Positions 7,739 through 14,342 of a DNA stretch of 14,342 nucleotides are shown here, piece after piece. The DNA comes from Bacteroidales bacterium (GTDB lineage Bacteria > Bacteroidota > Bacteroidia > Bacteroidales > P3): the NCBI GenBank assembly GCA_017647065.1, contig JAGCLI010000161.1, positions 1 through 14,342 on the forward strand, written 5' to 3'. Position 1 is the stretch's first letter; each line of letters opens with the position of its first letter. Under the pieces are notes generated by a model, which was given only the letters and a program-made list of their open reading frames with translations, made no database searches and had not been told where the DNA came from. The translations under genes were made by a program, and so were the position numbers.

Positions 7739-8905
7739 ATGAAAATTTTACACACAAGCGATTGGCATTTAGGACATGTTCTTTACAATAATGATAGAGG
7801 TGAAGAACAACAATCAATGTTAGAACAAATTATATCAATAGTTCAAGATCATAAACCAGACATATTTCTAATTGCAGGAGATATTTATCACACCTCTCAG
7901 CCGTCTTCCTCTATTCAAACCCTATTTGCGAACTCAATAATGAGTATTCATAATGCAAATCCAAAGATGCAAGTCATTATCACAGCAGGAAATCACGACA
8001 GTGCAATAAAACACGAAATTTTTCGCCTACCTTGGCAAGCTTTAAACGTCCACACAATAGGCTCAATCAATAGAAACGATATTTTTCAACACATAATAGA
8101 AATAGAAAATCAAGGATTTGTAATAGCAATACCATACTCTTACGAAAGAAATATACCAGAGGATTTCTATCAAACTTTGCTTTCGGAAGTTGCAAAGCGT
8201 AATACAAATAATTTACCTGTTATTCTTTCGGCACATACTACTGTTTTTGGTTGCGATTTCACTTCTCATCAAAATGCAGATGAGAAAATAGTAGGCGGAA
8301 TAGAAGCAATAAGTATAGAAAGCATAGGAGATGGGTATGATTACTTAGCATTAGGACATATTCATAAACCACAATTTGTAGATGAAGCCAAAGAAAAAGT
8401 AAGATATTGCGGAACACCTCTTCCAATCAGTTTTGACGAGAATTATTCTCATTCCATAACGCTTGTAGAGATAGAAAAACACAATCAAGTGCCTCAAATA
8501 CAAACCATAGAGATAGAAAATCCTCATCCACTCGTTTCTTTACCAACCGAAGGTTTTGCATCTTGGCAAGATGCTAAAGAGTTGCTGATAAACTTTCCCG
8601 ATGAGATTGAAGCATACATTCGATTAAATATAGAAATCGAAGATATTTTGCCCTCAGAAGTAGAATATCAAATCAAAAGCATTGTTTCCAACAAGAAATG
8701 CAGATTTTGCTACATCAATACCAAAAGAAAAAACACTCAAATCAACGAAATCACACCATTAACCATAGCAGAATTTCAACAAGAAGAACCAATAGATATT
8801 GCAAGAAGGTTTTTAGAATACTCAAACGTTGAATTTGATGAGCAAATGCAGGAAACCTTCAATCAAGTATTAGAAATAATAAATCAAGAGAGTCAAAACG
8901 AATAA
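7739..8905 (+). CDS. sbcD: Exonuclease SbcCD, nuclease subunit SbcD (Mre11-like)
   Basis: SbcD is the metal-dependent nuclease subunit of the SbcCD complex, which cuts DNA hairpins, palindromes and protein-blocked ends. The 388-residue length is normal. All calcineurin-type phosphoesterase motifs are present: Asp8 and His10 in SDWHLGH, Asp48 in AGDIY, Asn85-His86-Asp87 in AGNHDS, His166 in SAHTTVFG, and His207/His209 in GHIHKPQ. The segment from about 265 onward forms the C-terminal capping region that contacts SbcC. The start is the first ATG after the promoter box and places the conserved strand MKILHTSDWH at the very N terminus. sbcC begins 9 nt after the stop, so the subunits are co-expressed. 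Confidence 0.97.
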   Translation: MKILHTSDWHLGHVLYNNDRGEEQQSMLEQIISIVQDHKPDIFLIAGDIYHTSQPSSSIQTLFANSIMSIHNANPKMQVIITAGNHDSAIKHEIFRLPWQALNVHTIGSINRNDIFQHIIEIENQGFVIAIPYSYERNIPEDFYQTLLSEVAKRNTNNLPVILSAHTTVFGCDFTSHQNADEKIVGGIEAISIESIGDGYDYLALGHIHKPQFVDEAKEKVRYCGTPLPISFDENYSHSITLVEIEKHNQVPQIQTIEIENPHPLVSLPTEGFASWQDAKELLINFPDEIEAYIRLNIEIEDILPSEVEYQIKSIVSNKKCRFCYINTKRKNTQINEITPLTIAEFQQEEPIDIARRFLEYSNVEFDEQMQETFNQVLEIINQESQNE

Positions 8906-8914
8906 TAAATCAGT

Positions 8915-11743
8915 ATGAAATTTCAAAAACTTACCATTAAGAATATAGCATCAATAGAAAACGCAGAAATAAACTTTGATGCAGAACCATTATCTAATAG
9001 TGGAATATTTTTAATCACAGGAAAAACCGGCAGTGGTAAATCAACAATTTTAGATTGTATTTGTTTGGCACTCTATGGCATTACTCCACGATTAAAAAAC
9101 ACTAAAATACAAGGTGCAATAACTGATTTAGATAAAGAAGTGAGTGTAAACGATCCTCGAGTGTTGATGAGAAGAAACACAAGCGAATCTTATGTTTGTT
9201 TAACCTTTATAGGAAATGATAAAAACTCTTATCAAGCCGAGTGGAGTTGCAGAAGAGCAAACGGAAAGATTGATGGAAAGTTGCAAGATAAAAAAAGATG
9301 CTTAACAAACCTAACAAAAAATTTTACCTATTCAAAATTAGACGAAATAGAACCAGAAATAAAAAGAATAATTGGCTTGGATTTCGAGCAATTTCTAAGA
9401 ACCGTTATGCTTTCTCAGGGAGAATTTACACGATTTCTTAATAGTAAAGACAACGAAAAAGCAGAAATCTTAGAAAAACTAACAGGAGTTGATATATATT
9501 CAAGAATTGGTAAAAAGATATATGAAATTGCAAAAGATAAAAAAGAAAATAGAAATTTATTGCAATCAACTCTTTCGCAATTTCCTCAAATTACTCAAGA
9601 AGAATTAAACGAAAAAGAACAAAAACTTCTACTTTTTGATACACAATACAAGAGTTTTAAACAAAATCTTGAAAACGAAAAAGCCAAAAGCCAATGGATT
9701 GAAACCTCTCAACAAATAGAAAATGAATATCAAAAAATAATATCAGCCTATCAAAAGAATCAAGAAATAGTACAAGGAGAAGATTTTAAAAGTAAAGATA
9801 AAAAAGTACAAATATGGCGAAACACAACAGAGGTTCGCTACAATATTTCTAAACAACAAAAAAACCTTAAAACAATAAAAAGCCTTGAAGAAACACTTTT
9901 GCAGTATAACAAAAGTTATCAAAGTTTTGTTGCAGGTTATCGCTACCTTGAGGCAGAAAAAGCAAATAAACAAAATCAATTAAACGAAATAAATGCCTAT
10001 TTATCGACTCAAAAAAATCAGCAAGAAACAGCTCTTTTTATTCAAAATATTACTTTGTTAAAACAACTCTTAGATAACAAAAAATATTTCAAAGAAAAAA
10101 TTGAAAAAAGCAAAGAAAAAATTGAAAAAAGCAAAGAAAAAATTGAAAAAAACAAAGAAAAAATTTCACAAGTCTTAAATCCTCGTTTTCAGGCCTTTGA
10201 AAAGGAGGTTGAAAACGCTAAAACACTATATGAAAAGCAAAAAGACAGCGTAGATAAGTTTGCAAAAACTTTGCGACAAAGCCTAAAACTTGGAGATATT
10301 TGCCCTGTGTGTTTACAAAAGATAGAAAACTCTTTGCCGATAGAAGAAGATTTGTTTCAAGTTGTAAATACGTTAAAAGAAAACTATGAAACAGCCAAAA
10401 AGAATTATGAGGCAATTCAGCAAGAAATAAACACTTTGTCAGCAAACATAAACGCAGAAGAAAAAATCTATAATCAAGAAAAAGAAGCCTTAGAAAAGGA
10501 TAATAGTATTCAAGATTGCGAAAATAAAATAGCAAACTTGTGCAAACAATGTGGATTTAATACAGAGATTATTGAACAATATGATTTGAAAAAAGAAGAA
10601 GAAAACGCAAAACAAATCTTGGAAAAGTTCAACGAATCCACTCAATTAAGTCATGCATTTAAAATTTTAGAAAATGAATGCAACAATATTAAAAATCAAC
10701 TTTCAGATATATTAAAACAAAAACCTGAGTGGAAAAATCAAATCACTCAAACATCTTCACAAGTTGAGGATTTACAAAATAAGGTTAATAAATTTTATGG
10801 GGAATTGACTCGAATACTCTCTCAACTAACTTCTATTAAAAACGAAAATTTAGAGTTAGAAAAATCAATTCAAGACTTTTTGCAAGCAAATCAAGACTTT
10901 ACAAGAGAAAAGTTGGAAATAATCAATACGGTCGAAGAAAATAGGATACAAGAGATAGAAAAATGGATAAAATTTTATAAAGACCAAGAAATATCTCTTA
11001 ACGCAGATAAAAAAAACGTTGAAAAACGTAAAGAAAAACATCAAGAAAAACGACCTAAGATTGAAGAAAATCAAAATCTTGAACAAATCAACGCAAATAT
11101 ATTAGATTTAGAAAGACAACTAAAAGAAATAAGCGAACAAAAAGGCGGTTTGGAGCAAGAATTAAAAACTTGTCAAGAAAACATTAAAAAAGTAGAAGAC
11201 TTAAATCAGCAGTTGAAACAATCCGAAGAAGAATTTTTGAAATGGGAAAAGTTAAATATTTTGATAGGTGACTCAACGGGAGGAAAATTTCGTAGGATTG
11301 CACAAAGTTACGTGTTAGAAAATTTAATAAACTCAGCAAACTATCATTTAAGAAGCCTAACCGATCGCTACAAACTAAGGGTTAAACCAGGAAGTTTTAT
11401 AATTGAATTAGAAGATGCTTACAACGGCTATACGCTTCGCCCTGCTACAACAATTTCAGGAGGAGAAAGTTTCTTGATTTCTTTATCCTTAGCCTTAGCT
11501 CTTAGTGATATTGGACGAGGACTTTCACTTGACATACTTTTTATTGACGAAGGGTTTGGAACTCTTAGCAAAGATGTGTTGCAAACGGCAATAGAAACAC
11601 TTGGGGTGCTACATAAAACACTAAAAAAGAATGTCGGAATAATTTCTCACGTAGAAGAGTTGCAGGAACGAATACCTGTGCAAATAAAAGTGCAGCAAGA
11701 AGGCAATACTTCAAGTAGTATGGTGAGTGTATTAGAGAATTAA
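8915..11743 (+). CDS. sbcC: Exonuclease SbcCD, ATPase subunit SbcC (Rad50-like)
   Basis: SbcC is the SMC-like ATPase that clamps DNA and gates SbcD. The 942-residue protein has an N-terminal ABC half with Walker A GKTGSGKST (36-44) and Q-loop Gln168 in MLSQGEF. Two long coiled-coil arms rich in K, E, Q and N meet at a zinc hook, CPVC (Cys463, Cys466). The C-terminal half carries the signature ISGGES (847-852) and Walker B ILFIDEGFG (874-882, Asp878, Glu879). It is somewhat shorter than the E. coli protein (about 1048), the difference lying in the arms. The N-terminal arm contains an in-frame 21-bp tandem repeat encoding KEKIEKS heptads (residues 393-417). The gene follows sbcD by 9 nt with no recognisable Shine-Dalgarno sequence and ends before a strong terminator. 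Confidence 0.97.
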   Translation: MKFQKLTIKNIASIENAEINFDAEPLSNSGIFLITGKTGSGKSTILDCICLALYGITPRLKNTKIQGAITDLDKEVSVNDPRVLMRRNTSESYVCLTFIGNDKNSYQAEWSCRRANGKIDGKLQDKKRCLTNLTKNFTYSKLDEIEPEIKRIIGLDFEQFLRTVMLSQGEFTRFLNSKDNEKAEILEKLTGVDIYSRIGKKIYEIAKDKKENRNLLQSTLSQFPQITQEELNEKEQKLLLFDTQYKSFKQNLENEKAKSQWIETSQQIENEYQKIISAYQKNQEIVQGEDFKSKDKKVQIWRNTTEVRYNISKQQKNLKTIKSLEETLLQYNKSYQSFVAGYRYLEAEKANKQNQLNEINAYLSTQKNQQETALFIQNITLLKQLLDNKKYFKEKIEKSKEKIEKSKEKIEKNKEKISQVLNPRFQAFEKEVENAKTLYEKQKDSVDKFAKTLRQSLKLGDICPVCLQKIENSLPIEEDLFQVVNTLKENYETAKKNYEAIQQEINTLSANINAEEKIYNQEKEALEKDNSIQDCENKIANLCKQCGFNTEIIEQYDLKKEEENAKQILEKFNESTQLSHAFKILENECNNIKNQLSDILKQKPEWKNQITQTSSQVEDLQNKVNKFYGELTRILSQLTSIKNENLELEKSIQDFLQANQDFTREKLEIINTVEENRIQEIEKWIKFYKDQEISLNADKKNVEKRKEKHQEKRPKIEENQNLEQINANILDLERQLKEISEQKGGLEQELKTCQENIKKVEDLNQQLKQSEEEFLKWEKLNILIGDSTGGKFRRIAQSYVLENLINSANYHLRSLTDRYKLRVKPGSFIIELEDAYNGYTLRPATTISGGESFLISLSLALALSDIGRGLSLDILFIDEGFGTLSKDVLQTAIETLGVLHKTLKKNVGIISHVEELQERIPVQIKVQQEGNTSSSMVSVLEN
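10091..10169 (+). repeat. 21-bp tandem repeat within sbcC, about 3.7 copies
   Basis: Copies lie at 10091-10111, 10112-10132 (identical) and 10133-10153 (one G-to-A change, Ser to Asn), with a partial copy starting at 10154 that matches for about 12 nt and then diverges. Each unit encodes KEKIEKS (KEKIEKN in the third copy). The unit is exactly one coiled-coil heptad, so gain or loss of copies keeps both reading frame and heptad register. Confidence 0.9.
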
Positions 11744-11748
11744 AATAG

Positions 11749-11781
11749 AAATTCGCTCAATAAATGAGCGAATTTTTTTTT
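11749..11781 (+). terminator. Intrinsic terminator after sbcC
   Basis: An 11-bp perfect stem, AAATTCGCTCA (11749-11759) with TGAGCGAATTT (11765-11775), encloses loop ATAAA. It runs into nine consecutive T (11773-11781). It starts 5 nt after the sbcC stop and ends the sbcDC unit. Confidence 0.88.
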
Positions 11782-11788
11782 GCTATTT

Positions 11789-11819
11789 TTTGAGTTTTAA
11801 TAACTTATTTGTATTTTTG
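11789..11819 (+). promoter_or_regulatory. Promoter of the dNK-kdsB-HU operon
   Basis: This is the best-formed promoter in the window: TTTG (11789-11792), a 19-nt spacer, then TATTTTTG (11812-11819), matching the Bacteroidota TTTG-N19-TAnnTTTG pattern. It lies just after the sbcC terminator. Transcription should start near 11825, giving a leader of about 33 nt before the ATG at 11858. Confidence 0.65.
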
Positions 11820-11857
11820 CAAGAATTATGTTTTTATATCCTTAATATAACAGAGGT

Positions 11858-12469
11858 ATGCACGTAGCAATTGCAGGAAATATTGGAAGCGGAAAAACAA
11901 CTCTTACAGAATTGTTGGCAAAGCATTTTAAGTGGACGCCTATTTATGAACAAATGGACGATAACCCTTATATTGCTAATTTTTATGAAGATATGCGTAG
12001 ATGGAGTTTCAATCTGCAAGTGTATTTTCTTCATAAGCGTTTCAAATATGTAATAGATTCTCGCAATACTTACGATAATATTGTGCAAGATCGTACACTT
12101 TATGAAGACGCTTATATCTTTGCTCCAAATTTACATGCTATGGGACTTATGAATACAAGAGATTTTGAAACCTATAAGTCATTGTTTGATTTAATGGAAA
12201 GTTTCATCACTCCACCTGATTTATTGATTTACTTAAAAGCCTCAGTGCCTACTTTGATTAAGCAAATTGAAAGACGCGGAAGAGAATACGAAAGTTCTAT
12301 TCGTTTAGACTACATTACCTCTCTTAACAATAGATATAATTCTTGGATAGAACAATATTCAAATCGAAAACTTATAATAAATATGGATGATTTGAATATT
12401 ACCGATAATCCAAAAGATTTAGGATTTGTAGTAGATAGTATTAACGCTGAAATAAACGGTTTATTCTAA
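11858..12469 (+). CDS. Deoxynucleoside kinase (dCK/dGK-type)
   Basis: This 203-residue enzyme phosphorylates deoxynucleosides to monophosphates in the salvage pathway, in the cytoplasm. The P-loop is GNIGSGKTT (7-15). Glu31 in YEQMDDNPYI is the likely catalytic base position. The DRTLYEDAYIFA segment (78-89) matches the family's (D/E)R-S/T...ED.xIF motif, and the arginine-rich LID is IERRGREYESSI. Which nucleoside is preferred (dA, dG, dC or T) cannot be told from the sequence. The start at 11858 puts the P-loop strand right at the N terminus, as usual. The AGAGG just upstream is too close to the ATG to be a good ribosome binding site. kdsB begins 2 nt after the stop. Confidence 0.92.
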   Translation: MHVAIAGNIGSGKTTLTELLAKHFKWTPIYEQMDDNPYIANFYEDMRRWSFNLQVYFLHKRFKYVIDSRNTYDNIVQDRTLYEDAYIFAPNLHAMGLMNTRDFETYKSLFDLMESFITPPDLLIYLKASVPTLIKQIERRGREYESSIRLDYITSLNNRYNSWIEQYSNRKLIINMDDLNITDNPKDLGFVVDSINAEINGLF

Positions 12470-12471
12470 TA

Positions 12472-13227
12472 ATGAAAACAATAGCAATTATACCCGCTCG
12501 CTATGCAAGTAGTAGATTTCCAGGAAAGCCTTTGGCTCTTTTGAATGGTAAACCAATGGTTATGTGGGTGTATGATGCTGTTTGTTCTTCTAATCTTTTT
12601 GATAAGGTTGTTGTTGCAACCGATGATAAGCGAATATTTGAGACTGTGCAAGAAATGAAAGGCATTGCAATGATGACAAGTGAGAATCACTCTTGTGGAA
12701 CTCAGCGTTGCGAGGAGGTTGTGCAGAAATTATACTCTATCGGAGAGGAATATGACGTTGTTGTCAATGTTCAAGGAGATGAACCTTTGATTGCAAAGGA
12801 ACAATTAGCTTTAATTCTTTCTTGTTTTGACTCTCCAAAAGTGGAGATTGCGACTTTGTCAAAGAAAATAGATAATCAAGAAGATGTTTTAGACCCTAAT
12901 GTTGTTAAGGTGGTTTCTGCAAACGATAGAGCATTGTATTTTTCTCGTAGTCCAATACCTTTTACTCGTGATATTTCACTTTCACAGGCTTTAAGTCAAG
13001 GTGTGTTTTCAAAACATATAGGAATCTATGCTTATCGTTTTGATGTATTGAAGAAAATAGTTCAATTAGAAAAATCAAACTTAGAACGCTTAGAGAGTTT
13101 AGAACAATTGCGTTGGTTAGAGAATGGTTTTGAAATAAGAATTAAAGATACGTGTTTTGAATCCATAGGAGTTGATACGCCAGAGGACTTAAAACGAGTT
13201 AATGATTTGATAAAAAAAAGAAAATAA
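12472..13227 (+). CDS. kdsB: 3-deoxy-manno-octulosonate cytidylyltransferase (CMP-Kdo synthetase)
   Basis: KdsB activates Kdo with CTP to give CMP-Kdo, the donor for the inner core of lipopolysaccharide, in the cytoplasm. The 251-residue length is standard. The nucleotide-binding motif IPARYASSRFPGKPL (7-21), the VNVQGDEP box (98-105) with metal-binding Asp103, the SRSPIPF segment, KHIGIYAYR (181-189) and VDTPEDL (234-240) with metal-ligand Asp235 are all present. One oddity: the usual HxSGT(D/E)R reads HSCGTQR (73-79), replacing Ser by Cys75 and the acidic residue by Gln78. The gene lies 2 nt after the deoxynucleoside kinase and 3 nt before the HU-domain gene, so all three are probably one transcript. 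Confidence 0.96.
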   Translation: MKTIAIIPARYASSRFPGKPLALLNGKPMVMWVYDAVCSSNLFDKVVVATDDKRIFETVQEMKGIAMMTSENHSCGTQRCEEVVQKLYSIGEEYDVVVNVQGDEPLIAKEQLALILSCFDSPKVEIATLSKKIDNQEDVLDPNVVKVVSANDRALYFSRSPIPFTRDISLSQALSQGVFSKHIGIYAYRFDVLKKIVQLEKSNLERLESLEQLRWLENGFEIRIKDTCFESIGVDTPEDLKRVNDLIKKRK

Positions 13228-13230
13228 AAT

Positions 13231-14342
13231 ATGAATGTTGCAGTAAATTTATACGAATTTTTAAAAGAAAACGATTGTGCCGAATTGGTAGGCTTAGGAA
13301 CATTTTATGTTTCTACACAATCAGCAAGAATTTCTTCTCTTACAGGTGAAATAAGACCTCCTTGCCGTAAATTAAGTTTTAAATCAGAGGAAAATAACAA
13401 TTTGAATTTTGTTATGAGTATGGCTGAAAAAGAATTTATTTCTCACGAAACGGCATTAGTTTGGATAAAACAATATTCAGAATCAGTAAAAGAAAAAATA
13501 GAAAGTGGGAAAAAAGTAGAGATAGGAGAGTTAGGCTCACTTTCTAAGGACTTTTATGGTAACATTGTTTTTGAAGCAAGCGAAAAATTAAACCTTATGG
13601 ATAATTCTTTTGCATTTGCTCCGCTTAATGATGTGAAAACTTTTGATAATTCAGACCAAGCTATTGATTTAATCCATACAATAGATCCTGAGGTAAAGCA
13701 AGAAGAAGCCCAAACGCCTATTGTGGAAGATGAACCTGTGATTATTCAAATCAAAGAAGAAAAACCTGAGGTAGAATTGCCAAAAGAAACTGTTCAACAT
13801 ACGGAAGCGGTTGTCTTTACTCAGCAAGAAGAGGTTAAAGCAGAAGAAAAGGTAGAGCAAGAAGTTAATTTGGAGGTTAAAGCAGAGGAAACCGAACTTA
13901 AAGAAATAGAAAAAGAGGTTGAAATAGAAGATATAAAACCTGCTGATGAAGATTTGAGAGCAAAGGCACAAGCAATAATAGACGCAAGTAAAGAAGAAAA
14001 ATACACAGAAGAAATAGAAAGAGAAAAAGACAAAAAGAAGAAAAAGAAAAAAGCGAAAAAACGTAAAAAAAGAGCACTTTTAGTAATATTATTTATTCTT
14101 TTGTTCTTGCTTTTGGCTTGTGGTGGATTGGTAGCTGCTCATTATTTTGGCTGGCTTAAAGACTATAAGTTTATGAATCCTATTTCAGAAAAATTATCTG
14201 TTTACATAAAGCCAAAAACTCAAAAAGTGGTAGCACTACCTGTTGAAACTCAAACAGAAACTATTGTAGAAGAAGTCGTAAGTGAAGAAACTGCAACAGA
14301 AACCGTTTCGGAAATAGCTTTAGAAGAGGTAAAACAAAATCC
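13231..14342 (+). CDS. Membrane-anchored HU-like (CCDC81-type) domain protein, 3' end outside window
   Basis: The frame is open to the window end (370 complete codons visible), so the protein is partial. Residues 1-130 match the Bacteroidota HU-like domain of CCDC81 type: GLGTFYV near 30-36, RISSLTGEIRPPCRKLSF near 43-60, then KKVEIGELGSL and GNIVFEASEKLNL. Residues about 145-265 are a low-complexity E/K/V-rich linker. A lysine/arginine cluster (268-281) abuts a hydrophobic helix (282-303, beginning ALLVILFILLF), followed by a Thr/Glu/Val-rich stretch. The basic cluster predicts a cytoplasmic N terminus and periplasmic C terminus. Family members of this layout commonly end in a SPOR peptidoglycan-binding domain; that part would lie past 14342 and is not seen. 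A role linking nucleoid and cell wall is inference. It begins 3 nt after kdsB. Confidence 0.83.
   Translation, partial: MNVAVNLYEFLKENDCAELVGLGTFYVSTQSARISSLTGEIRPPCRKLSFKSEENNNLNFVMSMAEKEFISHETALVWIKQYSESVKEKIESGKKVEIGELGSLSKDFYGNIVFEASEKLNLMDNSFAFAPLNDVKTFDNSDQAIDLIHTIDPEVKQEEAQTPIVEDEPVIIQIKEEKPEVELPKETVQHTEAVVFTQQEEVKAEEKVEQEVNLEVKAEETELKEIEKEVEIEDIKPADEDLRAKAQAIIDASKEEKYTEEIEREKDKKKKKKKAKKRKKRALLVILFILLFLLLACGGLVAAHYFGWLKDYKFMNPISEKLSVYIKPKTQKVVALPVETQTETIVEEVVSEETATETVSEIALEEVKQN

Noticed and set aside
10091..10169. Short regular repeats considered as a CRISPR-like array
   Set aside because: The units are directly adjacent with no spacers, and lie in frame in a coiled-coil gene.
10218..10535. 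Reverse-strand open frame of 105 codons inside sbcC, rich in Phe and Leu
   Set aside because: It is the antisense of a Lys/Glu-rich coiled coil, which always reads as Phe/Leu-rich; no start signal or family match.
7739..11743. SbcD-SbcC considered as part of an anti-phage or novel nuclease-ATPase system
   Set aside because: Both proteins have the full standard motifs and lengths of housekeeping SbcCD, and no accessory effector gene lies next to them.
11828..11845. Five-codon upstream open frame (MFLYP) in the dNK leader
   Set aside because: Too short and with no sign of an attenuator or stalling motif; probably chance.
11852..11856. AGAGG as a Shine-Dalgarno sequence for the deoxynucleoside kinase
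   Set aside because: Only one base separates it from the ATG, too close for normal use, and such sites are generally weak in this phylum.
13669..14033. Two overlapping reverse-strand open frames inside the HU-domain gene
   Set aside because: They are antisense shadows of the E/K-rich linker; the plus-strand frame has a recognisable domain, a transmembrane helix and operon spacing.

Overview
The window is an AT-rich, densely coded chromosomal stretch from a Gram-negative bacterium, almost certainly a member of the Bacteroidota. Four things point there. The 7354-ending gene carries a signal peptide and a gliding-motility/type IX secretion (type B) C-terminal sorting domain. Promoter-like octamers of the form TAnnTTTG stand before most transcription units. 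Leaders are A-rich and lack a clear Shine-Dalgarno sequence. The last gene has an N-terminal HU-like domain of the CCDC81-like prokaryotic type, which is characteristic of this phylum. kdsB confirms an LPS-type outer membrane. No rRNA, tRNA, CRISPR array, transposase, integrase or phage gene was found.

Layout. (1) 18-1303, minus strand: a two-gene unit of an LD-carboxypeptidase (ldcA-like, peptidase S66) followed by a YraN/UPF0102 nuclease-fold protein, overlapping by ATGA. (2) 1304-1365: a 62-bp divergent promoter region with a TAnnTTTG match on each strand. (3) 1366-4656, plus: mfd, the transcription-repair coupling factor. (4) 4754-7646: a large secreted T9SS-sorted multidomain surface protein, followed 4 nt later by a small cytoplasmic TPR protein, closed by a strong intrinsic terminator. 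(5) 7739-11743: sbcD-sbcC, the Mre11/Rad50-like nuclease pair, closed by a second strong terminator. (6) 11858 to the right edge: deoxynucleoside kinase, kdsB and a membrane-anchored HU-domain protein (cut by the window end), separated by 2 and 3 nt and probably one operon behind a well-formed promoter.

Functional picture. Most of the window is housekeeping: DNA repair and genome maintenance (Mfd, SbcCD, perhaps YraN), nucleotide salvage (dNK), envelope biogenesis (LD-carboxypeptidase, CMP-Kdo synthesis), one secreted surface protein, and a likely link between nucleoid and envelope. I found no convincing new defence or mobile system. The points most worth a second look are an in-frame heptad-length tandem repeat in the SbcC coiled coil, the HU-domain membrane protein, the secreted protein/TPR gene pair, and the compact promoter architecture, including a nearly leaderless mfd.
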